DNA of 64,000 bases from DASVHS01 sp038244815 (GTDB lineage: Bacteria; Acidobacteriota; Thermoanaerobaculia; Gp7-AA8): positions 14,292 through 78,291 of the forward strand of contig JBBRTB010000021.1 in the NCBI GenBank assembly GCA_038244815.1, read 5' to 3'. The notes under the pieces are model-generated. The model did no database searches, was not told the origin of the DNA, and saw only the letters and a program-made list of their open reading frames with translations. Below, in pieces: positions 18,639 to 26,951 of the stretch (the first letter of the stretch is position 1; each line of letters begins with the position of its first letter). A program made the translations under genes and the position numbers.

Positions 18639-19109
18639 ATGACCGGCGCCAGGGAGCTCCGCCTCATCGCTTTCCGCATCGGGGCGGAGACGTTCGTGGT
18701 CGACATCATGGCCGTGCGCCAGATCATGCCGTACCGCGGAACGACCGCGGTCCCCACGGCGCCCGCCTTCATCGAAGGCATCGTCGCGCTCCGGAACGAG
18801 GTCATCCCCATCATCGATCTGCGCGATCGTTTCGAAATCGACGCGTCGCAGCGCTCGGAGAAGCCCCTGGTCCTCATCACCGAAACGGAGGCGGGCACCA
18901 TCGGGCTCAAAGTCGACGAGGTGCGGCGTATCGTGACGCTGCCGCCAGACGCCCTGCTGCCGCCGCCTCCGCTCATCCGCGGTGTGCGCGGGGACCTCCT
19001 CATCGCCATCGTGCCGCAGGGAGAGGACGTCTACCTGGTTCTGGACATCGAAAGCGTGTTGACGGGCGATGAGAAAAGCGAGCTGGCCGGCACATCACTC
19101 GAAGCCTGA
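18639..19109 (+). CDS. CheW-like coupling protein
   Basis: 156 aa, a single CheW domain: ELRLIAFRIGAETFVVDI, VRQIMPYRGTTAVPTAPAFI, EGIVALRNEVIPIIDLRDRF and GLKVDEVRRIVTL. It links receptors to the histidine kinase CheA in the cytoplasm. It is co-transcribed with the MCP directly upstream and was probably kept as its dedicated coupler. Confidence 0.93.
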   Translation: MTGARELRLIAFRIGAETFVVDIMAVRQIMPYRGTTAVPTAPAFIEGIVALRNEVIPIIDLRDRFEIDASQRSEKPLVLITETEAGTIGLKVDEVRRIVTLPPDALLPPPPLIRGVRGDLLIAIVPQGEDVYLVLDIESVLTGDEKSELAGTSLEA

Positions 19110-19121
19110 ACGCCGCCGCGT

Positions 19122-19316
19122 TCAGGATCGGCCATCCCATTCGTCGCCGTTGCCGCCGTCCGGCTCGTCGCTCCTCCGATCCTTCCGAAATCCATACGGG
19201 CAGTGCCTGCATCCCGACTCGCAGCAATAGCCTCGCTCGCGCAGGTACTTCCCGGTGAAGACCATGAAGGGCCCCTCGTAGTAGAAGTCTTCGCCCTCAA
19301 CCAGCGTTCGCGTCAT
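19122..19316 (-). CDS. DUF5522-type cysteine-rich small protein
   Basis: 64 aa. The start at 19316 (MTRTLVEGEDFYYEG) is chosen because the conserved domain begins there. It carries the family signature CCESGCRHCPYGF, with four Cys and a His suited to metal binding, and ends in an acidic Gly/Asp tail. Function is not known for the family. The ATG overlaps, on the opposite strand, the ATG used for the heptose kinase (both in CATG, 19314-19317), so the two genes are read divergently from the same four bases. Confidence 0.75.
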   Translation of the reverse strand: MTRTLVEGEDFYYEGPFMVFTGKYLRERGYCCESGCRHCPYGFRKDRRSDEPDGGNGDEWDGRS

Positions 19317-20346
19317 GTATTCTTCGCCCGTGTTCGGCCGGGACCGTCTGCTGCAACTGACTGAGGCGATGAGCGGAAAGTTCATCGTCGTGTACGGGGA
19401 CATCGTCGCCGACCGATTCATCTATGGGACGCCCAAGCGCATTTCGCGCGAGGCGCCCGTGCTCATCCTCCGGCAGTATCGGGACGACATTCTCCTCGGC
19501 GGCGCCGGCAATGCCATCAACAATATTCTGTCCCTCGGCGGCATGCCCATCCCGGTCTCCGTGGTCGGCAACGACAGCGAGGGGCGCACACTGCTCGAGA
19601 AGCTGACCGGCCAGGGCATCGACTGCGGCGGCGTGCTGCCCGTGGATCGCTACAAGACTCCGACGAAGGTGAGAATCCTTGGGGGCATGCCGCACGCGTC
19701 GCGCCAGCAGATCGTTCGCTACGACATCGAGGACCATGTCGAGCTCACCCAGCTCGAACGCGATCAGTTCGCATTCCTTCTGCGCGAACAGATCAGCGTA
19801 TGCCACGCCGCTCTCATCAGTGATTATGGATACGGCGTGGTCACGCCCGGTCTGGCCGGCAATCTCACGACCCATGCCCGCGGGAAGCCGGTGACCCTGG
19901 ACTCGCGCTACAACCTCCTCGGCTATCCCGATGTCACCGCCGCCACGCCGAATGAGGAGGAAGCTGCCGCCGCCGCGGGGACCTCGCTCTGGGAAGACGA
20001 CAACGGCGCCAACCTGCGCGGTGTTGCCGATGCGCTCCAGCAGAGCCTCGACAGCGAGGCCATTCTCATCACGCGCGGCAGCCGGGGAATGGCGTTGTTC
20101 GAGAAGGGTGGAAAGGATCCTCTGTTCATTCCCGTGTACGGAACCGATCAGGTGGCCGACGTCACCGGCGCCGGCGACACGGTCATCGCCACATTCACGC
20201 TGGCGCTGGCCGCCGCCGCTTCGTATGCCGAAGCGGCCAAGCTGGCGAATTACGCCGGTGGAATCGTGGTCCAGAAAATGGGGACGGCCACGGTGTCGAA
20301 CGAAGAGTTGAAGCATGCCATCGAGCGCGATGAAGAGTTGAAATGA
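19315..20346 (+). CDS. rfaE1: D-glycero-beta-D-manno-heptose-7-phosphate kinase (HldE N-terminal type)
   Basis: 343 aa PfkB/ribokinase-fold kinase that phosphorylates heptose 7-phosphate at C1 for ADP-heptose synthesis. Motifs: VVYGDIVADRFIYG, RISREAPVLILR, GGAGNAINNILSLGG (sugar binding) and the catalytic anion-hole DVTGAGDTVIATF. In E. coli this domain is fused to the adenylyltransferase as HldE; here it is a separate gene, 19 bp before that partner. The N-terminal helix DRLLQLTEAM supports the start at 19315, though a GTG at 19330 is possible. Confidence 0.9.
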   Translation: MYSSPVFGRDRLLQLTEAMSGKFIVVYGDIVADRFIYGTPKRISREAPVLILRQYRDDILLGGAGNAINNILSLGGMPIPVSVVGNDSEGRTLLEKLTGQGIDCGGVLPVDRYKTPTKVRILGGMPHASRQQIVRYDIEDHVELTQLERDQFAFLLREQISVCHAALISDYGYGVVTPGLAGNLTTHARGKPVTLDSRYNLLGYPDVTAATPNEEEAAAAAGTSLWEDDNGANLRGVADALQQSLDSEAILITRGSRGMALFEKGGKDPLFIPVYGTDQVADVTGAGDTVIATFTLALAAAASYAEAAKLANYAGGIVVQKMGTATVSNEELKHAIERDEELK

Positions 20347-20365
20347 GCAGGCCGGCGATCCGAGC

Positions 20366-20866
20366 ATGAACGCACCGATCCTCAGCGAGCGAGAACTGCT
20401 CGAGGCCGTCGGGCGCGAGCGGCAAACCGGAAAGAAGATCGCATTCGCCAACGGTGTCTTCGATATTCTCCACGTCGGACACGTGCGTTACCTTCAGGGA
20501 GCGGCGGCGGTGGCGGACGTGCTTGTGGTGGGCGTCAACGGCGACGATTCGGTGCGTACGCTCAAAGGAGAAGGACGGCCGCTCATCGGCGAGAGCGAGC
20601 GCGCGGAGATCGTGGCGGCCATCCGCGGGGTCGCCTACGTGACGATCTTCCACGAGAAGAGTCCCGCCCGTCTCATGCAGGCGCTCGAGCCCGACTTTCA
20701 GTGCAAAGGCACCGACTACACCGCGGAGTCCGTGCCCGAGGCGGACGTGGTCCGTTCGTTCGGGGGCCGGGTGGTGATCGTGGGCGATCCGAAAGATCAT
20801 TCGACCACCGGGATTCTCGAACGGATGAAACCGAGGACCGAGGACCGAGGACCGAGGAAGGGTTGA
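20366..20866 (+). CDS. rfaE2: D-glycero-beta-D-manno-heptose 1-phosphate adenylyltransferase
   Basis: 166 aa nucleotidyltransferase making ADP-heptose. The HxGH motif is in FANGVFDILHVGHVRYLQ, with VVGVNGDDSVRTLKGEGRP and the TTGILER end typical of HldE C-terminal domains. The last residues (KPRTEDRGPRKG) are not family sequence: they are a translated GGACCGA tandem repeat. The stop TGA overlaps the TTG start of the heptosyltransferase. It works directly after the upstream kinase in LPS inner-core supply. Confidence 0.92.
   Translation: MNAPILSERELLEAVGRERQTGKKIAFANGVFDILHVGHVRYLQGAAAVADVLVVGVNGDDSVRTLKGEGRPLIGESERAEIVAAIRGVAYVTIFHEKSPARLMQALEPDFQCKGTDYTAESVPEADVVRSFGGRVVIVGDPKDHSTTGILERMKPRTEDRGPRKG
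20831..20859. repeat. GGACCGA tandem repeat at the rfaE2/heptosyltransferase junction
   Basis: Four near-perfect 7-bp units run through the last codons of rfaE2. The GAGGAAGGG at the end lies 0-8 nt before the TTG start of the next gene, so the repeat also borders its ribosome-binding region. Confidence 0.8.
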
Positions 20867-21765
20867 CTCGGCTCCTGGTCGTTCGCCTCTCCGCACTCGG
20901 AGACGTCATTCACACGATCCCGGCGGTGATGTCGCTGCGCCCCTTCTTCGATGTCTCCTGGGCCGTGGAGAAACCTTACGCGGAACTGGTGCAGATCGTC
21001 GCGGGCGTCGAGGTGATTCCGGTGCAGTTGAAGAAGTGGTCCCTCTCCCGGATTCTCGACGCGCGCCAGGCCGTGAGTGGTTTCGATATCGCCGTCGACT
21101 TCCAGGGTCTGATCAAGTCCGCGCTGCTTGCACGCGTATCCGGAGCCGCTGATCGATATGGGTTCGCAAAAGAAGCGGTGCGCGAGAAGCCCACGGCGAT
21201 GTTCTACAACCACAGAGTGAGTGTCGATCAGACGCAGCACGTCGTCGACTGGAACAAGGAGCTGGCAGCCGCGGTAACCCGGCAACCCGACAACCAGGCA
21301 ATCCGGCAACCCGATTGGTCCGCCTTTGCCATGGACGGGCACGATCGTCTCGGAGCGTTTGCGAACAAGATCGTGTTGCTGCCGGGAGCCGGCCGTCCCG
21401 GGAAGCAGTGGCCGGTGTCGCGCTTTCGTGAGCTGGTGGCGCGATATGAGGGGAAAACGGCCGTCGTCGCCGGCCCGGGCGAGCGTGCTCTGGCCGAAGG
21501 AATCGGAGGAGCCATCGCACCGGAAACGAACCTGCGGGAACTCGCGTTCCTGCTGGCGCGGGCCAGCCTCGTGGTCGGAGGCGATACCGGTCCGCTCCAT
21601 CTGGCCGACGCGCTGGGAACAAGAGTTGTAGGGCTGTATGGGGCAACGGACTGGCGGCGCAACGGGCCGTACGGCCAGCGCGGAGTCACGATCGACGGCG
21701 ATTCCATGCAATCGATCGGTGCGGGGGACGTCATCAGAAAGATCGACGAGGTACTGGACCGGTGA
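20863..21765 (+). CDS. Glycosyltransferase family 9 (LPS heptosyltransferase I-like)
   Basis: 300 aa from the TTG at 20863 (TTGA overlap with rfaE2). The N-terminus LLVVRLSALGDVIHTIPAV is the classic GT9 start. KSALLARVSGAADRYGFA, VLLPGAGRPGKQWP and GGDTGPLHLADALGTRVVGLYG (the ADP-heptose site) are all found. It adds heptose from ADP-heptose to the lipid A-Kdo core at the inner membrane. Oddity: CCCGGCAA-type repeat DNA is translated in frame in the interdomain region. No ATG start is available, which fits a start replaced by the upstream repeat. It forms one operon with rfaE1 and rfaE2. Confidence 0.9.
   Translation: MTRLLVVRLSALGDVIHTIPAVMSLRPFFDVSWAVEKPYAELVQIVAGVEVIPVQLKKWSLSRILDARQAVSGFDIAVDFQGLIKSALLARVSGAADRYGFAKEAVREKPTAMFYNHRVSVDQTQHVVDWNKELAAAVTRQPDNQAIRQPDWSAFAMDGHDRLGAFANKIVLLPGAGRPGKQWPVSRFRELVARYEGKTAVVAGPGERALAEGIGGAIAPETNLRELAFLLARASLVVGGDTGPLHLADALGTRVVGLYGATDWRRNGPYGQRGVTIDGDSMQSIGAGDVIRKIDEVLDR
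21274..21315. repeat. CCCGGCAA-type repeat inside the heptosyltransferase
   Basis: About 42 bp of CCCGGCAA/CCCGACAA/TCCGGCAA units are read in frame as VTRQPDNQAIRQPD, between the N- and C-terminal Rossmann halves. The same units make up islands R1, R2 and R4. Confidence 0.8.
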
Positions 21766-22514
21766 GAGGACTGATCGCAACTGCCGTTCTGATGGTCGCG
21801 GTTTCGGCAGGCGTTCAGCGGCTGCACGACATCTACAACACGGGCGAAACGCTCGACTACGACCTCTCCTGGTCGAGCGTCTCGGGTGGTACGGCACGCA
21901 TGACCATCTCGCCCATCGATCACGACCGCCTGCGCATTACCTCGATTGCAAAGTCAGGAGCGTTCTTCTCACGGTTCTTCCGCGTGCGCGATGAGATCGA
22001 GTCGGTCGTCGGCAGCGAGGACTTCTCGACCCTGGAGTACCACAAGATGCTGCAGGAGGGATCGAAGCGGAAGGACGAGTTGACGGTCGTCGACGAACGA
22101 AACGGCGTGGCCATCCGCAAAGGGAAGGCGGTGGCCGTTCCGCATCCGGTGTTCGATCCGATCTCGCTCATGTACTACGTGCGAACGCTCGATCTCACGC
22201 CCGGTAAGACCCATGATTTCACGATCGTCGCGGACGGCAAGGTCTACAAGGTGACGGCGGTGGTCGGGAATCGCCAGACGATCTCCACGCCGGCCGGCAC
22301 GTTCAACACCGTGGTCGTCGAGCCGAAGATGGAGTCGCAGGCCGGTGTTTTCAAGGACGAGCAGAAGCGCCTGCTGATCTGGTACTCGGACGACGCCCGG
22401 CACATCCCGGTGCGAATCCGCTCGGACGTGAAGATCGGCTCGATTACGGTCACGCTGCGGGGAATGAAGGCCGGTGTGGACGACATCGAGCCGGGCACCC
22501 GCGTCGGACAATAG
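21762..22514 (+). CDS. DUF3108 domain-containing exported protein
   Basis: 250 aa from GTG at 21762 (GTGA overlap with the heptosyltransferase stop). It has a short hydrophobic N-terminus (LIATAVLMVAVSAGVQ) and then a DUF3108 domain: YNTGETLDYDLSWSSVSGGTA, FFRVRDEIESVVGSEDFSTL and a PAGTFNTVVVEPKM strand. Members are periplasmic beta-rich proteins of unclear role, often near envelope-lipid genes, which fits this LPS operon. Confidence 0.82.
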   Translation: MRGLIATAVLMVAVSAGVQRLHDIYNTGETLDYDLSWSSVSGGTARMTISPIDHDRLRITSIAKSGAFFSRFFRVRDEIESVVGSEDFSTLEYHKMLQEGSKRKDELTVVDERNGVAIRKGKAVAVPHPVFDPISLMYYVRTLDLTPGKTHDFTIVADGKVYKVTAVVGNRQTISTPAGTFNTVVVEPKMESQAGVFKDEQKRLLIWYSDDARHIPVRIRSDVKIGSITVTLRGMKAGVDDIEPGTRVGQ

Positions 22515-22669
22515 CGGCCTTTCGGGTAAATCAGTTACAATAACTGCTAGCCCTCTCACTGGCGTGGCGGCCATCGCGGCGGTGTAGCCCTCGCCCGCGG
22601 TGGTAAACTTTGTCACTCTCCAAACGGATCCGAACTCTCCGGGTCAGCAGGATGGTGAGGGCGTGTGGC

Positions 22670-22684
22670 TGGCGCGTTCTGAGC
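22670..22684 (+). promoter_or_regulatory. Candidate sigma-54 promoter of the pil cluster
   Basis: TGGCGCGTTCTGAGC has the GG-N10-GC spacing of -24/-12 elements and matches TGGCACG-N4-TTGC at most fixed positions. The expected start of transcription would be about 20 nt before the pilB ATG. Two partly similar blocks (TAGCCCTCTCACTGGCGTGG and TAGCCCTCGCCCGCGGTGG) lie 55-120 bp upstream and could bind an activator. Inference only. Confidence 0.4.
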
Positions 22685-22717
22685 GGGTTCAATCGATCCA
22701 ACGGAGTCTAAACAAGC

Positions 22718-24433
22718 ATGAGCGTTCGCCTCGGTGAATTGCTGACGAAAGCGAGTCTGATCTCACAGGATCAGCTCAAGGAAGCCCTGCGCGTGCAGAA
22801 GGAGACCGGCGGCAAGCTGGGTGAGACTCTCATCAAGCTCGGCTTCGTCTCCGAGGAAGACATTACCGAGTGCCTCTCGCAGCAGTTCGGGGTTCCTTCC
22901 ATCAACCTTGCTCACTTCGAGATCGATCCCAGCGTGATCAAGCTGATCCCTGCGGACGTGGCCCGGAAGTACAACATCCTTCCGGTGAACAAGACCGGCG
23001 CGACGATCACCATCGCCATGGCCGATCCCACGAACGTCTTCGCCATGGACGACATCAAGTTCATGACCGGATACAACGTGGAGCCGGTGGTGGCGTCGGA
23101 GCTCGGCATCAAGGCCGCCATCGACAACTACTACGGCTCCACATCCTCGCTGGAACTGAAGAAGGTCATGGAAGACCTTCAGCAGTCGGAGGCGGCCGAT
23201 CTGGAGGTCCTGGAGGAGGAGGAAGAGCTCGACGTCGCCGCCCTGACAGAGGGGGCGGAAGAGGCGCCGGTGGTCAAACTCTGCAACCTCATCCTCACGG
23301 ACGCCATCAAGCGCGGAGCCTCGGACATTCACATCGAGCCGTACGAGAAGGAATTCCGCGTCCGCTTCCGGATCGACGGGACGCTGTACGAGATCATGAA
23401 CCCGCCGCTCAAGCTCCGCGACGCCATCACGTCGCGCATGAAGATTCTCGCCAAGCTCGACATCTCCGAGAAGCGTCTGCCCCAGGACGGACGCATCAAG
23501 CTGAAGATGAAGCTCAACGACAAGAACAAGGAGCTCGACTTCCGCGTCTCGGTACTGCCGACGCTGTTCGGCGAGAAGATCGTCATGCGACTTCTCGACA
23601 AGGACAACCTTCGCCTGGACATGACCAAGCTGGGCTTCGAGCCGGAGTCGCTGGCCAAGTTCGAAGAGGCCATTTTCAAGCCCTGGGGCATGGTGCTTGT
23701 GACCGGGCCCACAGGCTCGGGCAAGACCAATACGCTTTACTCGGCACTGGCGAAAGTGAACTCGCCCGAAGTGAACATCATGACCGCCGAAGATCCCGTG
23801 GAGTTCAACCTGCCCGGCATCAACCAGGTGCAGATGAAGGAAGCGATCGGTCTCAACTTCGCGGCCACGCTGCGGTCGTTCCTGCGGCAGGACCCGAACA
23901 TCATCCTGGTCGGAGAGATCCGCGACTTCGAAACGGCCGAAATCGCCATCAAGGCCGCGCTCACGGGCCACCTGGTGCTCTCCACGCTGCACACCAACGA
24001 TGCCCCGTCGACGATCAACCGTCTCATGAACATGGGCATCGAGCCTTTCCTGGTGGCCACCTCGGTGCAGCTCATCGCCGCGCAGCGGCTGGCCCGTCGC
24101 ATCTGCCAGAACTGCAAGGAGCCGGTGGAGATCAGCTCGCAGGCCCTCCTCAACCTCGGCTTCAAGAAGGACGAGGTGGGAACGTTCACGGTTTACAAGG
24201 GCCGCGGCTGCGACAAATGCAACAACACGGGCTACAAGGGCCGCGTCGGTCTCGTCGAGGTCATGACCATCGACGACGAGATGCGGGACATGATCCTGGC
24301 CGGCGGAACGGCCATCGACATCAAACGGAAAGCGGCCGAAAACGGCATGATTAGTCTGCGCCGCTCCGGATTGATTAAAATCAAGGACGGAATCACGACA
24401 ATCGAAGAGGTGGTTCGAGAAACTGTTTTGTAA
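22718..24433 (+). CDS. pilB: Type IV pilus assembly ATPase PilB
   Basis: 571 aa hexameric ATPase powering pilus extension. The N-terminal MshEN/GspE-N domain (about 5-150: LLTKASLISQDQLKEAL, PADVARKYNILPV) may bind c-di-GMP in related proteins. The catalytic part contains KRGASDIHIEPYE, Walker A GPTGSGKTNTLY, the Asp box TAEDPVEFNLPG, Walker B IILVGEIRD and the His box LSTLHTND. A CQNC...CDKCNNTGYKGR zinc motif follows. It heads the pilB-pilT-pilC-pilS-like cluster; pilins and alignment proteins are not in this window. Confidence 0.97.
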   Translation: MSVRLGELLTKASLISQDQLKEALRVQKETGGKLGETLIKLGFVSEEDITECLSQQFGVPSINLAHFEIDPSVIKLIPADVARKYNILPVNKTGATITIAMADPTNVFAMDDIKFMTGYNVEPVVASELGIKAAIDNYYGSTSSLELKKVMEDLQQSEAADLEVLEEEEELDVAALTEGAEEAPVVKLCNLILTDAIKRGASDIHIEPYEKEFRVRFRIDGTLYEIMNPPLKLRDAITSRMKILAKLDISEKRLPQDGRIKLKMKLNDKNKELDFRVSVLPTLFGEKIVMRLLDKDNLRLDMTKLGFEPESLAKFEEAIFKPWGMVLVTGPTGSGKTNTLYSALAKVNSPEVNIMTAEDPVEFNLPGINQVQMKEAIGLNFAATLRSFLRQDPNIILVGEIRDFETAEIAIKAALTGHLVLSTLHTNDAPSTINRLMNMGIEPFLVATSVQLIAAQRLARRICQNCKEPVEISSQALLNLGFKKDEVGTFTVYKGRGCDKCNNTGYKGRVGLVEVMTIDDEMRDMILAGGTAIDIKRKAAENGMISLRRSGLIKIKDGITTIEEVVRETVL

Positions 24434-24507
24434 TCAGGCCTCGGGTCTCGGTTCCACCACCCGTCGTTGGGCGGTGGGTCCGAGGCCTGAGGCCCGAGGC
24501 CCGAGGC
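24434..24507. promoter_or_regulatory. Long hairpin with GAGGCCC repeats between pilB and pilT
   Basis: An 11-bp perfect stem TCAGGCCTCGG/CCGAGGCCTGA (24434-24444 with 24480-24490) encloses a second 9-bp arm (24454-24462 with 24469-24477, one mismatch). GAGGCCC units continue to 24507, right up to the pilT start region. There is no T run, so it is not a standard terminator. It could set the relative pilB/pilT expression or be a mobile repeat unit. Confidence 0.65.
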
Positions 24508-24523
24508 CATGGGAGAAACTGGA

Positions 24524-25669
24524 ATGTCGTCAGCTGTCACGCTTCATCAGTTGTTGAAGACCATGGTCGAGCGCGGAGGGTCGGATCTTCACGTCACGAC
24601 GAATTCGCCTCCGCAGATCCGCATCGACGGAAAGCTGGTGCCGCTCGACATGCCCGTCCTCTCCGCTCCGGAGACCAAGCAGCTCGCCTATTCGGTGCTC
24701 ACCGACGCGCAGAAGCACCGGTTCGAGGAGAACCTGGAGCTCGACCTTTCGTTCGGCATCAAGGGCCTGGCCCGTTTCCGCGCCAACATTTTCAATCAGC
24801 GCGGCGCCACCGCGGCCGTCTACCGTCAGATTCCTTACGAGATCCTGGGATTCAAGGAGCTCGGTCTGCCGCCGGTCGTGGAAGAGATCTGCGGCAAGCC
24901 GCGCGGGCTGGTTCTGGTGACCGGTCCGACCGGCTCGGGCAAGTCGACGACGCTGGCGGCGATGATCGACAAGATCAACCGCGAGACGCACCAGCACATC
25001 ATCACCATCGAGGATCCGGTGGAGTTCCTTCACCAGCACAAAAACTGCGTGGTCAATCAGCGCGAGTTGCACGCCGACACCCATTCGTTCGCCAACTCTC
25101 TCAAGAGCGCGCTGCGTCAGGATCCCGACGTCGTGCTCATCGGTGAGATGCGCGACCTGGAGACGATCGAGTCGGCCCTGCGCATCGCCGAGACCGGTCA
25201 CTTGACGTTCGGCACGTTGCACACGAACTCCGCCGCACAGACCATCAACCGTATCGTCGACGTCTTTCCCTCGCACCAGCAGCCGCAGATCCGCGCGCAG
25301 CTCTCGTTCGTACTGGAGGGGATCATGTGCCAGGCCCTGCTGCCGAAGGCGAACGGCAAAGGGCGTGTGATGGCCATGGAGATCCTCGTTCCGAATGCCG
25401 CCATCCGCAATCTGATCCGCGAAGACAAGGTGCATCAGATCTACTCGATGATGCAGACCGGCCAGTCGAAGTACGGGATGCAGACGTTCAATCAGTCGCT
25501 GGCCACGCTCTACTTCAAGAAGCTCATCTCCCTGCAGGTGGCGCTGTCGCGTTCGTCGAACCCCGACGAGCTGCAGGAGATGATTTCCCGCGGGGCGGGT
25601 GCTTTGTCTCAGGGAACGGCGTCAGCATCGACGGCCCGGCCGTCCGGTGCCGGACGCGCAACAGGTTAA
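24524..25669 (+). CDS. pilT: Type IV pilus retraction ATPase PilT
   Basis: About 381 aa. The ATG at 24524 is preferred over 24509 because GGGAG lies 8 nt before it. Motifs: GGSDLHVTTNSPPQIRIDG (N-terminal PAS-like), Walker A GPTGSGKSTTLAAMI, ITIEDPVEFLHQHKNCVVNQRE, Walker B VVLIGEMRDLETIESAL, HLTFGTLHTNSAAQTINRIV and a C-terminal region close to AIRNLIREDK. It depolymerises pili for twitching. The tail is rich in Ser/Ala and not conserved. Confidence 0.96.
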   Translation: MSSAVTLHQLLKTMVERGGSDLHVTTNSPPQIRIDGKLVPLDMPVLSAPETKQLAYSVLTDAQKHRFEENLELDLSFGIKGLARFRANIFNQRGATAAVYRQIPYEILGFKELGLPPVVEEICGKPRGLVLVTGPTGSGKSTTLAAMIDKINRETHQHIITIEDPVEFLHQHKNCVVNQRELHADTHSFANSLKSALRQDPDVVLIGEMRDLETIESALRIAETGHLTFGTLHTNSAAQTINRIVDVFPSHQQPQIRAQLSFVLEGIMCQALLPKANGKGRVMAMEILVPNAAIRNLIREDKVHQIYSMMQTGQSKYGMQTFNQSLATLYFKKLISLQVALSRSSNPDELQEMISRGAGALSQGTASASTARPSGAGRATG

Positions 25670-25703
25670 CGGAGAGTGTCCTCGGACGGGGTGAGGAGGA
25701 AGC

Positions 25704-26906
<1,203 letters not shown>

Positions 26907-26936
26907 GTCAAACCGAGCGTCGACGCTCGGTTTGAC
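26907..26936. promoter_or_regulatory. Perfect 30-bp palindrome between pilC and the pilS-like kinase
   Basis: Two 15-bp arms, GTCAAACCGAGCGTC and its exact reverse complement, meet with no spacer. It fills nearly the whole intergenic gap: it begins right after the pilC TGA and the next ribosome site (AGGAG) starts at the following base. There is no T tract. As DNA it resembles a dimeric-regulator operator; as RNA it would form a strong stem that could block or insulate translation. Confidence 0.7.
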
Positions 26937-26951
26937 AGGAGCATGCCCCAG

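Noticed and set aside
22515..22717. GEMM-type c-di-GMP riboswitch before pilB
   Set aside because: The conserved GEMM core words are not present in the leader.
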